Below are positions 1 to 8,721 of a DNA stretch of 64,000 nt, one piece after another; the first letter of the stretch is position 1, and each line of letters starts with the position of its first letter. Source of the DNA: DAOUJI01 sp965197415 (GTDB lineage: Bacteria; Chloroflexota; Dehalococcoidia; Lucifugimonadales; JAGWBF01); NCBI GenBank assembly GCA_965197415.1, contig OZ240207.1:744001-808000 (forward strand), read 5' to 3'. A program made the translations under genes and the position numbers. The notes under the pieces are model-generated. The model saw only the letters and a list, made by a program, of their open reading frames with translations, made no database searches and had not been told where the DNA came from.

Positions 1-969
1 TATCACACGCCCGACGACGTATGCGCCTCCGTATCGGTCCGTGACGCTCTCCGAAAGGCGGCCAACTATCCCAGGGCTGACGAGATAAGGGCGCGCATCA
101 ACTCCGCCGGTTACCTTGTGAAAGACACTCTGGTGGGTCCGATGCTGCGTCCCATGACAGAACGAGAAAAGGCTGTCGAACGGTGGCCTTCAGTGTCGTC
201 GTCGCGGGAAGTGGAGTCCCTGTTGGACGTGCCGGACGCCGCTGAATTCTCCTTTGTAGTCCTGGCCAATGACCACTTGGAGGACGTGAAACGATGCGTC
301 GACAGTGTGCTGAAATGTACCTCCGATGAGCCGTTCGAGCTTATTATTGTTGACAACGGTTCCACGGACGGCGCCGCCGACTGGGCCGAGCAAATCTCCA
401 GGGACGACCAACGAGTGCGGACTATTCACTGCGACCACATCCTCGGTGACGGAGCTGCCAAAAACATAGGACTGAAACAGTCCCTGGGCAACACGGTAGT
501 GATGCTGGATACCTCTGTCGAGGTTACGGGCAACGTCGCGGGCCCGATAAAAACCCTGCTGGAGCAACCCTTCGTAGGAATGGTAGGAGCATGGGGCGTC
601 ACATCGCCAGACTTGAGACATTTCGATGAAGAAGGCGCGGTGGGCGATGTGGACGCCATGCAGGGCTACTGCGTGGCCTTCAAGAGGGAGACCTTGAGCG
701 TCACAGGCCTTATGAGGGAGACATTCCGGTTTTACCGCAACCTTGACCTGGACTTCAGCCTCCAGTTCAAGGACAAAGGCTACAAGATAGTCGCCGACGA
801 CACACTTCCTTTTACCCGGCATGAGCACCGGCAATGGGAAGCCCTGGGAGAGGCGGAGCGGAACGAGCTAAGCCTTAAGAATTTCCGCCGATTCTTGAAG
901 AAGTGGGGCCATCGCACAGACCTCCTTGCAACGGCTGACCCAGATGGACATCACCATCAACACCACTAG
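1..969 (+). CDS. Family 2 glycosyltransferase, 5' end outside window
   Basis: The reading frame is open from the first base of the window, so the true start lies upstream; a GTG at 118 is only an internal candidate. The C-terminal 240 residues form a GT-A fold. They begin with FSFVVLANDHLEDVKRCVDS and continue with LIIVDNGSTDGAADW, the nucleotide-sugar binding start typical of GT2 enzymes, then a VVMLDTSVEV stretch in the position of the DxD region. The usual metal-binding DxD is poorly conserved there, so the sugar donor and even catalysis are uncertain. The upstream 39 codons read as plausible protein, suggesting a larger multidomain enzyme. The C-terminus is histidine-rich (DGHHHQHH). A hairpin terminator follows 40 bases after the stop. 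Confidence 0.8.
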   Translation, partial: YHTPDDVCASVSVRDALRKAANYPRADEIRARINSAGYLVKDTLVGPMLRPMTEREKAVERWPSVSSSREVESLLDVPDAAEFSFVVLANDHLEDVKRCVDSVLKCTSDEPFELIIVDNGSTDGAADWAEQISRDDQRVRTIHCDHILGDGAAKNIGLKQSLGNTVVMLDTSVEVTGNVAGPIKTLLEQPFVGMVGAWGVTSPDLRHFDEEGAVGDVDAMQGYCVAFKRETLSVTGLMRETFRFYRNLDLDFSLQFKDKGYKIVADDTLPFTRHEHRQWEALGEAERNELSLKNFRRFLKKWGHRTDLLATADPDGHHHQHH

Positions 970-1008
970 ATGGCCGCCGACACCAATGAATTGTCAAACG
1001 ATACTCAG

Positions 1009-1040
1009 GGCGCCCGCCAGACCGACGGGCGCCTGCTTTT
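1009..1040 (+). terminator. Rho-independent terminator after glycosyltransferase
   Basis: GGCGCCCG (1009-1016) pairs perfectly with CGGGCGCC (1026-1033) around a 9-base loop and is followed by TGCTTTT. It separates the glycosyltransferase from the deacetylase gene, whose ribosome binding site starts directly after it. Confidence 0.75.
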
Positions 1041-1052
1041 GGGGAGGCTAGA

Positions 1053-1757
1053 TTGGACCAGCCGGAACCTTACACCCGTGGAATGGTGGTGGTAGCTCAT
1101 GCCGACGACGCCGAGTTCGGATGTTCAGGGACCGTGGCAAAGTGGTGCAAACAAGGCATGGAAGTCGTCTACGTCCTCTGCACCGACGGCAGCAAGGGCA
1201 GCGCCGACCCTGAGATGACATCGCGACGGCTGGTGGAAATCCGCCGTCAGGAGCAACTTGACGCGGGAAAGGTGCTGGGCCTAAAGGACGTGGTCTTCCT
1301 GGGATACGAGGACGCCATGCTCCAGCCCACTCTCGACGTGCGCCGCGACATCGTCAAGGAAATCCGGCGACACAAGCCGGACGTGCTGATTTGCCAGAGC
1401 CCCGTCCGAGCCATGCACAGGAAGAACTATATAGGCCATCCAGACCATCTGGCCGCAGGCGAGGCGGCGATGTCGGCCGTATTCCCCTCGGCGAGGGACA
1501 GGTTAACCTTCCCTGAGTTGCTGACCCAGGGACTGGAACCCCACAAAGTTCGGGAACTGATGATTATGGACGCCGAAGAACCCGACAAGTGGATTGACGT
1601 TTCCGACACCATCGACATCGCTATGGAGGCTGTCCGCGCGCACAAGTCCCAGATCCGAGAGGACACGGTAGAACGCGTGATGGAACACAGAAGACAGGCC
1701 GGGGTTCACCACGGAATGGAGTACGCCGAGTCCTTCAAACACTTCCACCTGCGGTGA
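1053..1757 (+). CDS. PIG-L (LmbE-like) family deacetylase
   Basis: This 234-residue protein has the PIG-L zinc motif near its N-terminus as AHADDAEFG (residues 15-23; the family usually has AHPDD), with the downstream zinc-histidine segment GHPDH at about residues 128-132. The family removes acetyl groups from N-acetylglucosamine-type or mycothiol/bacillithiol-type substrates with a catalytic Asp and one zinc ion; the substrate here cannot be told. I chose the TTG at 1053 because GGGGAGG lies six bases upstream; an ATG at 1083 would remove the first ten residues but still keep the zinc motif. Its neighbour is a glycosyltransferase, which may hint at a glycoconjugate role, but a terminator separates them. 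Confidence 0.88.
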   Translation: MDQPEPYTRGMVVVAHADDAEFGCSGTVAKWCKQGMEVVYVLCTDGSKGSADPEMTSRRLVEIRRQEQLDAGKVLGLKDVVFLGYEDAMLQPTLDVRRDIVKEIRRHKPDVLICQSPVRAMHRKNYIGHPDHLAAGEAAMSAVFPSARDRLTFPELLTQGLEPHKVRELMIMDAEEPDKWIDVSDTIDIAMEAVRAHKSQIREDTVERVMEHRRQAGVHHGMEYAESFKHFHLR

Positions 1758-1764
1758 CAATCAA

Positions 1765-1794
1765 TTGACAAGAATCGAGCGATTTTGCTAGTAT
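1765..1794 (+). promoter_or_regulatory. Sigma-70-type promoter for the ABC importer lipoprotein
   Basis: TTGACA (1765-1770) and TAGTAT (1789-1794) are separated by 18 bases. They lie in the 151-base gap ahead of the substrate-binding protein gene, predicting a leader of about 110 bases. Confidence 0.6.
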
Positions 1795-1908
1795 CAGTGC
1801 GGCTTTTTTCTATTAGGACAGACTACGCTCTATTCGCATCCAGTTTCTGAACGCCAAAAGCCGCACGTTGCAAGAACACCAACCGGAACAGGTATAGGAG
1901 GACCGAAC

Positions 1909-3759
1909 ATGAAGAGGGCGCTCTCCAACTACAGATGGTCCCTGATAGGGGTCATGGCTGTCGTGCTTATGGTCGTCGCCGTAGCCTGCGGCGATGACGC
2001 GACGCCGACGTCACCCCCGCCAACGAATACGCCGACTGCTGTGGCTATGGAGCCGACTGCTACAGCTATGGCTATGGAACCCACCGCTATGGCTATGGAA
2101 CCCACCGCTACGGCTATGGCTATGGAACCCACTGCTATGCCCGAACCGACCGAGGCGATGATGATGGAGGGCAAGCCCGGCGGATTGATACCGATGCAGT
2201 CGCTGTGCGGACCCAACTTCCAGATGATTCACCTCGCCAGCTTCTGTGGGCAGATTCACGCATCTCCCATTTACAACAACATCGTGGAACTGAACCCTGA
2301 AACGCCAGATCCGATAGACATACGGGGAGACCTTGCTGTCGACTGGTCCGTGTCGGACGACTCACTTACCTACACGTTCAATCTGAACCCCGACGCAACT
2401 TGGCACGATGGGCAGCCGGTCACTGCCGAGGACGCCGCCTTCAGCATGCAACTCTTCACCGACCCGGGGAGCATCAGCGACGCCGACTACGCCGCCCTAT
2501 GGGAGGAGACCCAAGGGACACGTCGGAGCGGTCGGGGTGGCGACCTGGCCAACTACCTGGCCGGTGCCAGGGCCGTTGACGCCGACACTGTTGAGTTGAC
2601 GCTGAACTTCCCGTCGGGAGCTTTCTTGCTGGTGTTGGCCGCCGACGAATTGGCGGTCCTTCCCAAGCATCAACTGGACGCTGGGGTGATTCCCAGCTTC
2701 AGGGACACTGACACGCTCATCGGGTCGGGCCCGTTCCTGATGAAGGAATACAACGACCAGGTATCCACCACTCACGAGAGGAACCCCAACTACTTTAAGG
2801 AGGGCAGGCCCTACGTCGACGAGTTGCAGCACTTCCCCATAACCGACAAGGCCTCCATCATAGGCGGCTACAGGACCGGGCAGTTCCTCATGGGCGACAG
2901 CCTACGCAACGGCCTTAACGTGGTCCAGGTCACCGAGCTTGAGAACGAAATCAGCGACAGGGCCACAGTCCACTGGTCTCCCGCAGGCGGGATGGCCGTC
3001 ATGATGAACGCCCGAGTGGAACCCTTCGACGATCCTGGGGTCCGCCGCGCCATGATACTTGTGTTCCACAGACAGCCCATCATTGAGACGGTCACCCTGG
3101 ACCGGGCTGTCATCGGCTCCCCGTTTGCACCGGACCAGGCTTGGAGCTACCCCTTGGAAGAGGCCCTGCAGTTGCCGGGTCTGCGTGAGAGTTCTCCCGG
3201 CGTCAAGGACCAACGGGACTTGGATGAGGCCAAGAGTTTGGTGGAAGCGGCCGGCTACGGAGATGGCTACGAAGTCACCCTCGCCTGCCTGAACGCCGAA
3301 GAGTACTGCCAGGTCGCCGTCATATTGAAAGACCAGTTGAACCAGTTCCTGGGCTGGAACGTTGACATCGAACAAGGAGAGGTGGCGCCATTGTGGGCCA
3401 GATACCTGGACGGAGACTACCAGTTTGCTTCCCAAGCCTTCTCCTGCAGCATACCTGACCCGGACGGCTGCATGTCAACCTGGGCCATGGGAGGCCAGCG
3501 GGCCACCCAGCTGACCGGCCACTACAACGAGGATGCCCAGCCCCTGTGGGAAGCCCAGCAGCAGGAGGCGGACCCAGCCAAACGGGCGGCCTTGATGCAG
3601 CAGATAAGCGGCTTCCTGCTGGAAGACTCCACTGAATCGGTGCTGTACCACAGCCAGCTGAGTTGGATAGTGGACAACCGGATACACAACTTCAACATTC
3701 CGACCACGTCCGGTTCCCACAAGAAACACGAGCACCTGTGGTGCGACCCCGCGTGCTAG
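1909..3759 (+). CDS. ABC importer substrate-binding lipoprotein, peptide (SBP family 5) type
   Basis: This 616-residue extracytoplasmic solute receptor starts with a signal peptide ending in a lipobox-like VAVAC, with Cys27 as the lipidation site. A low-complexity linker of repeated AMEPTA units (about residues 45-80) follows and should hold the binding domain away from the membrane. The rest resembles the DppA/OppA family: TYTFNLNPDATWHDGQPVTA is the typical first-lobe signature, and GSGPFLMKEYN is also characteristic. A strong AGGAGG precedes the ATG. The permease pair follows immediately, and the matching ATPases are at 16.4-18.4 kb. The substrate may be a peptide, but related receptors bind sugars, nickel or other solutes. 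Confidence 0.92.
   Translation: MKRALSNYRWSLIGVMAVVLMVVAVACGDDATPTSPPPTNTPTAVAMEPTATAMAMEPTAMAMEPTATAMAMEPTAMPEPTEAMMMEGKPGGLIPMQSLCGPNFQMIHLASFCGQIHASPIYNNIVELNPETPDPIDIRGDLAVDWSVSDDSLTYTFNLNPDATWHDGQPVTAEDAAFSMQLFTDPGSISDADYAALWEETQGTRRSGRGGDLANYLAGARAVDADTVELTLNFPSGAFLLVLAADELAVLPKHQLDAGVIPSFRDTDTLIGSGPFLMKEYNDQVSTTHERNPNYFKEGRPYVDELQHFPITDKASIIGGYRTGQFLMGDSLRNGLNVVQVTELENEISDRATVHWSPAGGMAVMMNARVEPFDDPGVRRAMILVFHRQPIIETVTLDRAVIGSPFAPDQAWSYPLEEALQLPGLRESSPGVKDQRDLDEAKSLVEAAGYGDGYEVTLACLNAEEYCQVAVILKDQLNQFLGWNVDIEQGEVAPLWARYLDGDYQFASQAFSCSIPDPDGCMSTWAMGGQRATQLTGHYNEDAQPLWEAQQQEADPAKRAALMQQISGFLLEDSTESVLYHSQLSWIVDNRIHNFNIPTTSGSHKKHEHLWCDPAC
2041..2139 (+). repeat. In-frame tandem repeat coding the AMEPTA linker
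   Basis: Units built on GCTATGGAACCCACCGCT recur about five times, some with an inserted GCTATG. They encode alternating AMEPTA and AMAMEPTA units in the lipoprotein linker. The variable unit length suggests growth by replication slippage. Confidence 0.85.
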
Positions 3760-3782
3760 AATAACGGCAACACGAAATCATC

Positions 3783-3817
3783 AACAGGCCGGGAGGCGTC
3801 ACAGCCCCCGGCCTGTT
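3783..3817 (+). terminator. Hairpin terminator after the lipoprotein gene
   Basis: AACAGGCCGGG (3783-3793) pairs with CCCGGCCTGTT (3807-3817). The U-tract is poor (TTGTAT), so it may only attenuate read-through, which would lower permease levels relative to the binding protein. Confidence 0.65.
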
Positions 3818-3829
3818 GTATAATGCACG

Positions 3830-3859
3830 TTGACCGGTCGGCAATTGTAGCCATAGAAA
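3830..3859 (+). promoter_or_regulatory. Possible promoter for the permease genes
   Basis: TTGACC (3830-3835) and TAGAAA (3854-3859) with an 18-base spacer lie just after the terminator hairpin and 20 bases before the first permease start. The -10 is imperfect. Confidence 0.4.
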
Positions 3860-3878
3860 CTGTCAGGTAAGCGACGCT

Positions 3879-4838
3879 ATGCAAGCCTATCTAGCGAAAC
3901 GGGCCCTACTGGTAATCCCAACGCTGCTTATCGTCGTAACCCTTGTGTTCGTCATATTGCGCCTGGTCCCCGGCGACCCTGCCGTCATGTTGCTGTCCGG
4001 CTCTGTGGGTGAAGACACATTCACCAAGGAAGACCTGAACAAAATGCGTGCAAAGCTGGGCACCGACAGGCCGTTGATAGTCCAGTACGGGACTTGGCTG
4101 GGCAATATGTTCAAGCTGGACTTCGGAAAGTCCTTCCATCGTGACACCCCTGTATTCGACACCATCAAGGGGAAATTCCCCATTACCCTCGAGTTGGCTA
4201 TTTTGTCGTTGATGGTGTCCACTACCATTGCGGTGCCCATAGGGCTCTACTCCGCGCTTAAGCAGGACAGCATTGCGGACTACGTGCTCCGCATCATCTC
4301 AATCACTGGGATAGCCGTGCCCAACTTCTGGGTTGCCGTACTGGCCGTATACATACTCTCCAGCTACTTTGAGTGGCTCCCGCCCTTCGATTACAAGACA
4401 TTCCAGGAAGAGCCTCTGACCAACATGAAGCAAATGGTCTTCCCAGTCATTGCCTTGGGGTTCTCCCAGGTGGCTCTAATGGCCAGGCTAACCCGTTCGT
4501 CGGTTCTGGAGGTTCTGAGAGAGGACTATACACGGACAGCCAGGGCCAAGGGCCTCCATGAAATGGTCGTAGTTTATCGACATGCACTCAGAAACGCACT
4601 GCTGCCGGTGGTCACGGTGGCGGGATACCAGTTCAGCACTCTTCTCGGCGGCACGGTGCTCATAGAGAACATTTTCAACGTACCGGGAATGGGAGACGGC
4701 CTCTTTGACGCCATCGGCCTCCGGGACTTTCCAATGATTCAGGCCATCGTTGTGGTCATCACGATTATCGTCCTTCTCCTGAACCTGATTATAGACTTGC
4801 TCTACGCCTGGCTGAATCCCAGGATCCGATACGCCTAG
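3879..4838 (+). CDS. ABC importer permease, DppB/OppB type
   Basis: This inner-membrane permease of 319 residues begins MQAYLAKRALLVIPTLLIVV, the typical first helix of DppB-type subunits, followed by RLVPGDPAV. About six membrane segments are visible. The cytoplasmic EAA loop that contacts the ATPase is at about residues 205-235 (LEVLREDYTRTARAKGL). The length matches the family. It lies 119 bases after the lipoprotein gene and 22 bases before its partner permease. Substrate specificity cannot be read from the permease. Confidence 0.93.
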   Translation: MQAYLAKRALLVIPTLLIVVTLVFVILRLVPGDPAVMLLSGSVGEDTFTKEDLNKMRAKLGTDRPLIVQYGTWLGNMFKLDFGKSFHRDTPVFDTIKGKFPITLELAILSLMVSTTIAVPIGLYSALKQDSIADYVLRIISITGIAVPNFWVAVLAVYILSSYFEWLPPFDYKTFQEEPLTNMKQMVFPVIALGFSQVALMARLTRSSVLEVLREDYTRTARAKGLHEMVVVYRHALRNALLPVVTVAGYQFSTLLGGTVLIENIFNVPGMGDGLFDAIGLRDFPMIQAIVVVITIIVLLLNLIIDLLYAWLNPRIRYA

Positions 4839-4860
4839 ACTATAACAACAGTAAACGAAC

Positions 4861-5772
4861 ATGGAACAAGAGCAACACATTCGAGAATCCTTGGATCAAT
4901 CCGTGGCCGTCGGACTCAGGCCGTCCAAGGGTGTGTGGGCCAACTTGGCGAGCTTCACCCGTCGGAAGCCGCTGGGGGCGATTGGCGGCATATTGGCCTT
5001 CCTCCTGCTGGTCATAGCAGTCTTCTCCCCCCTTATAAAAACTCACAACGAGGACAGGACTTCCACCGCCACGTTCGAAGCGCCAAGCGCCGAGCACCTG
5101 CTGGGGACCGACAGCGTAGGTCGGGACATATTCAGCCGGATAGTGGTCGGGACCAGGCTCTCTCTTCAAGTCGCCCTCATCAGCGCTTTCGTCGGCTGCG
5201 GAATCGGCTTGGTCGTGGGAGTGACAAGCGCATACCTCGGAGGCATAATCGACCTGCTGGTCCAGAGGATCATCGACGGATTGATCGCCTTCCCAGCCCT
5301 AATTTTGGCCATAGCCATATTGGCCGCACGGGGACCCTCTCTGCAAAATGTGATAATCGCTCTGTGCATACTATTCATACCCAACACTGCGCGCATAGTC
5401 CGGTCCCAAGCCCTCGCGATAAGAGAAATGGACTACATCGTAGCCACACGCTCAGTCGGCGCCAGCGACCTACGAATCATCCTGCTGCACATTCTGCCCA
5501 ACTGCCTGGCCGTTTGGATTGTCATGTTTACTTTCCAGATCGGCATTGCGGTGATTGCGGAAGCGGGCCTCTCGTTCCTGGGGCTCGGCGTCGGCCCGGA
5601 CGTTGCAACATGGGGCGGAATGCTCCAGGAAGCTCGACAGAACTTCATAGGTTCGGGGTTGTGGCTGCCATTGTTCCCAGGGCTGGCGATAGCAATCCTG
5701 GTGTTCTCCTGGAACCTGCTGGGCGACTCGCTGCGGGACATTTGGGACCCCCGCCTCAGGGGAACGGACTAG
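4861..5772 (+). CDS. ABC importer permease, DppC/OppC type
   Basis: The second permease subunit has 303 residues. It has an N-terminal cytoplasmic stretch, then a membrane helix at about residues 38-60, the DppC signature HLLGTDSVGRDIFSRIVVG, and a C-terminal half with the EAA loop (IVATRSVGASDLRIILLHIL). It ends RDIWDPRLRGTD, typical of this subunit. It forms a heterodimer with the preceding permease. The gene ends 21 bases before the 3' end of the convergent fusion gene; no clear terminator is visible in that gap. Confidence 0.93.
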   Translation: MEQEQHIRESLDQSVAVGLRPSKGVWANLASFTRRKPLGAIGGILAFLLLVIAVFSPLIKTHNEDRTSTATFEAPSAEHLLGTDSVGRDIFSRIVVGTRLSLQVALISAFVGCGIGLVVGVTSAYLGGIIDLLVQRIIDGLIAFPALILAIAILAARGPSLQNVIIALCILFIPNTARIVRSQALAIREMDYIVATRSVGASDLRIILLHILPNCLAVWIVMFTFQIGIAVIAEAGLSFLGLGVGPDVATWGGMLQEARQNFIGSGLWLPLFPGLAIAILVFSWNLLGDSLRDIWDPRLRGTD

Positions 5773-5793
5773 GGCCGAACTCCAGCCCGTCGC

Positions 5794-8598
5794 TTAGGCC
5801 GGCTCAATCAAGGTCAACGTCTGATCCACGGGAACGTTGGTTACGGTCTGCACCTTTCCCGATGGCCACCGCGCCTCTATCCAATCGACCATTGTGCTCT
5901 CTCCCAACCCGAAATGGACCGGGACCACGGAGTGAGAAATGTGCCCCTGGGCAACGCCCACTTCTCGAATCTGCGTTACGCCACCCGCCCGGATTGTTAT
6001 CCTTGCCCCCATGCCATCCCGGTTGGAGGTCGTTCCCACGGTCTTGATTTGCAGCCAGTGGTTGTTAGTGTCGGTGGTGTTCTGGTATAGACGCAACGGA
6101 CCAAATTCCCCATTTAGTCTGCCCATGTTCACCACGGCCAAATCCAGAAGTCCATCATCGTTGAAGTCGGCCACTGCCACTTCTCTGCCGGTCCCGGGAT
6201 CGTCGGCTCCGCTGAGGTGAGACGTGTCCACGAAGGTCCCGTCTCCGGCGTTCATGAAAACGGCGTTGGGTTGGTCCAGCGGAGTCTGGTACAGCTTGAT
6301 GTCCGACCTGCCTGTATCGTAGTAGAGGGCCCACAGCTCCTTGTCGTTGTAGTCTATCTGCCCCGCTACGTAGTAGAGGTCCAGCAGCCCGTCGTTGTCC
6401 AGATCGGCGAACGCGGCCCCCCACCCGTCCGACTCATCGCCCTCGGTCCCCGGCAGAGTTCCCCGACCGACGCCGGTCCTGATCGTGACGTTGTCGAATA
6501 CCCCGCCGCCCCGGTTCTCAAGAAACTCACTGTCGCTGATGTCGGTCATATACATGTCGAGGTCGCCGTCGCGGTCGTAGTCGCCGATGGCCAGCCCCAT
6601 GCCGAAGATCGCCAGATCCACGCCAGCCGATTTGGACACATCAGTAAAATTCCACCCGCCTGAAGGGTCAGGGCCGTCGTTGCGCCAAAGCACGTTGGGC
6701 TGGTTCTCTTCGCCGAAGTCGTTGACCACGTATATGTCCTGGTCGCCATCGTTGTCGTAGTCGAAGAAGGCAGGCTTGAAACCCGCTCCCTTGATGGCGC
6801 TGGGGAACCCCGTCCCGTCTCCAAGCAATTCGGTAACCTGCGAAAAAGTTCCATCACAGTCGTTGCGGTAAAGGGCCAGCGGCCTGGCGTTCTCCTCGAA
6901 TGCCCGTCCCAACGCCCGCAGGCCGAAACTGGTGTCGTCGACATGGCGGACGACGAGCAAGTCCAAGCATCCGTCTCGGTTGTAGTCACCCCAGGCTACT
7001 CCGGTAGTGCGGTAGGAGGTGTCGGGATCGCTGACCCCGGCGTCTCTGGTAATGTCTTCGAACGTCCCATTGCCCAGATTCTGAAACAGCTTACTGTCTC
7101 CGTAGTTCGCCACGAACAAGTCCAGGTCTCCGTCGTTGTCATAGTCCCCCCAGCCTGCGCCGTGGCCACGAGACCTCTTGTCGTTCACTCCCGCGGCTTG
7201 CGCCACATCGGTGAAGCGGCCGTTGCCGTCGTTCCGGTAAAGAGCATTGGCTCCGGCAGAGTTGGTCACGTAAATGTCGATTAGTCCGTCGCCGTTGTAG
7301 TCTCCGGCGGCGGCTCCTCCGCCAAAATTGAAGAGGGCGTCGTCACGTAAGTGCTCAAAGTCGAGGCCGGCGCTCTCAGAGACATCGACGAACGTGACCG
7401 GCTGTACGCCCCTGGCCCTGATTTCTTCCTCGGTCAGCCTGACGGTGGGTGAGGACGCTTCCGTCACCTGGGCGCTGCCTGAGTCCTCCCAAATGAACGC
7501 CCCGATGCCCATAACGGCCAGCCCTCCGACGGCGCCCAAAATCCAGGTGGCGGCCGCGAATGCGCCCACGGCCCGCTTGGGCATCACTTTAGCCAGGCCC
7601 CAGAAGGTGATTGGACCGCCAGCCGCCGCCGTAAACAGAAGAGTCGCCGCGGGTGCCGTACCCATTCCGAACAACAGCAACAACGCCACCAGGGGGATCT
7701 CGAAAAGCAGGGGAACATTGATGAGCAGGCCAAAGGTGGCGGCTATGACGACGCCCTGTACGTCATTGCCCAGATATTCCGGTATGACTTCGGGATTTAT
7801 CCACTGGATGGCCAGTCCGCTTCCGAATCCCGCCAGCACCATAATCGGCCCCAGACGCAACAGGTACCCTATGCTGGACTTGGCCCAATCACGGAAGCCC
7901 TCCCGCAAGGCTGTCCCCCATCCCTCGTCCACGGATGGCAGGCACGGGTCCGTCATCTCCTCTACGGAGACCCAGGGCTGCTCCTCTTCCTGCTGCTTTC
8001 GTCTCACGGCCAAAACCACAATCGGACCGATAAGGATGGCTCCAATGATAGCCAAGAACAGACGGCTGAATCCCAGCAGCGGGGAGAACACGAAGAAGAC
8101 CATGGCCAGGGCGGGAATGTTCATGGTGGCCGAGCTTTGCACCATTGCGATGGAGCCGGCTATCCCGATGCCCTTCCTCTGGAAGGCCGACGAAACCGGC
8201 ACGATGCAGGCGGAGCACAGGTTCATGACCGGGCCTATGGCCATGCCCGTGGCCGTCTGTCTCAGCGTACGCCCGGAGAACGTGTTCCGGGCGCTGCCGG
8301 GCGGGAACAAAAATGCCTCAGCAGCCCCGGCGACCACAAAGGCAAAGGTCATTCCCAGGGCCACCAGGCGCAGATAGGTCAAAGAGAAGACCCACCATCG
8401 CTTGAACAAGCTTTCGCCGGGTTCTCTCTCTATACAGAACCCCTGGAAGCACTGGACCTCCGGCGCCGACACTGCGTCAAGGTCCTCGCCCACGATGTCC
8501 AGCTTGGGGAAGCGGTTGAACGACAGGAACAGGGCGACTATTGCGACAAGCAGCAACAGCCCGACGAGCCGCTTCTTTCCTACGGAGGTCGCCAGCAT
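5794..8598 (-). CDS. Permease fused to VCBS/FG-GAP repeats and ASPIC/UnbV domain
   Basis: A single uninterrupted frame of 934 residues. Residues 1-380 form a membrane protein with about eight hydrophobic segments and a conserved-looking NLCSACIVPVSSAF (Cys128, Cys131) followed by MVQSSATMNIPALAM, which resembles the predicted permease family that includes ArsP/YraQ. After a short linker, residues 426-840 carry about seven VCBS/FG-GAP calcium-binding units, for example DYNGDGLIDIYV, DYDNDGDLDLFV and DFNDDGLLDLAV. Residues 849-932 match the ASPIC/UnbV domain usually found at the end of CRTAC1-like proteins. The propeller should face the outside, anchored by the permease. Function is unknown; transport of a metalloid or small solute with an extracellular sensing or adhesion head is inference. 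Confidence 0.82.
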   Translation of the reverse strand: MLATSVGKKRLVGLLLLVAIVALFLSFNRFPKLDIVGEDLDAVSAPEVQCFQGFCIEREPGESLFKRWWVFSLTYLRLVALGMTFAFVVAGAAEAFLFPPGSARNTFSGRTLRQTATGMAIGPVMNLCSACIVPVSSAFQRKGIGIAGSIAMVQSSATMNIPALAMVFFVFSPLLGFSRLFLAIIGAILIGPIVVLAVRRKQQEEEQPWVSVEEMTDPCLPSVDEGWGTALREGFRDWAKSSIGYLLRLGPIMVLAGFGSGLAIQWINPEVIPEYLGNDVQGVVIAATFGLLINVPLLFEIPLVALLLLFGMGTAPAATLLFTAAAGGPITFWGLAKVMPKRAVGAFAAATWILGAVGGLAVMGIGAFIWEDSGSAQVTEASSPTVRLTEEEIRARGVQPVTFVDVSESAGLDFEHLRDDALFNFGGGAAAGDYNGDGLIDIYVTNSAGANALYRNDGNGRFTDVAQAAGVNDKRSRGHGAGWGDYDNDGDLDLFVANYGDSKLFQNLGNGTFEDITRDAGVSDPDTSYRTTGVAWGDYNRDGCLDLLVVRHVDDTSFGLRALGRAFEENARPLALYRNDCDGTFSQVTELLGDGTGFPSAIKGAGFKPAFFDYDNDGDQDIYVVNDFGEENQPNVLWRNDGPDPSGGWNFTDVSKSAGVDLAIFGMGLAIGDYDRDGDLDMYMTDISDSEFLENRGGGVFDNVTIRTGVGRGTLPGTEGDESDGWGAAFADLDNDGLLDLYYVAGQIDYNDKELWALYYDTGRSDIKLYQTPLDQPNAVFMNAGDGTFVDTSHLSGADDPGTGREVAVADFNDDGLLDLAVVNMGRLNGEFGPLRLYQNTTDTNNHWLQIKTVGTTSNRDGMGARITIRAGGVTQIREVGVAQGHISHSVVPVHFGLGESTMVDWIEARWPSGKVQTVTNVPVDQTLTLIEPA

Positions 8599-8604
8599 GG
8601 AGAC

Positions 8605-8610
8605 ATTATA
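8605..8610 (-). promoter_or_regulatory. -10 element for a leaderless transcript of the fusion gene
   Basis: On the minus strand TATAAT lies six bases ahead of the ATG (at 8598), so transcription would start at or next to the start codon. No Shine-Dalgarno sequence is present. No convincing -35 was seen. Confidence 0.5.
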
Positions 8611-8721
8611 TGACTATGGCGCAAACGGAGGAGGGTAAGGAGACCATTGCAACGGCCCTCAGTTGGAACACATCGGCCAATAACGAGCCGTAGCCTCGGG
8701 GAACCGCCGGACCGACGTCGG

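Noticed and set aside
7328..8377. Long open frame of about 350 codons on the plus strand
   Set aside because: It lies wholly antisense to the permease part of the fusion gene, has low-complexity Ala/Pro/Arg composition and no ribosome site; it is a shadow of GC-rich codon use.
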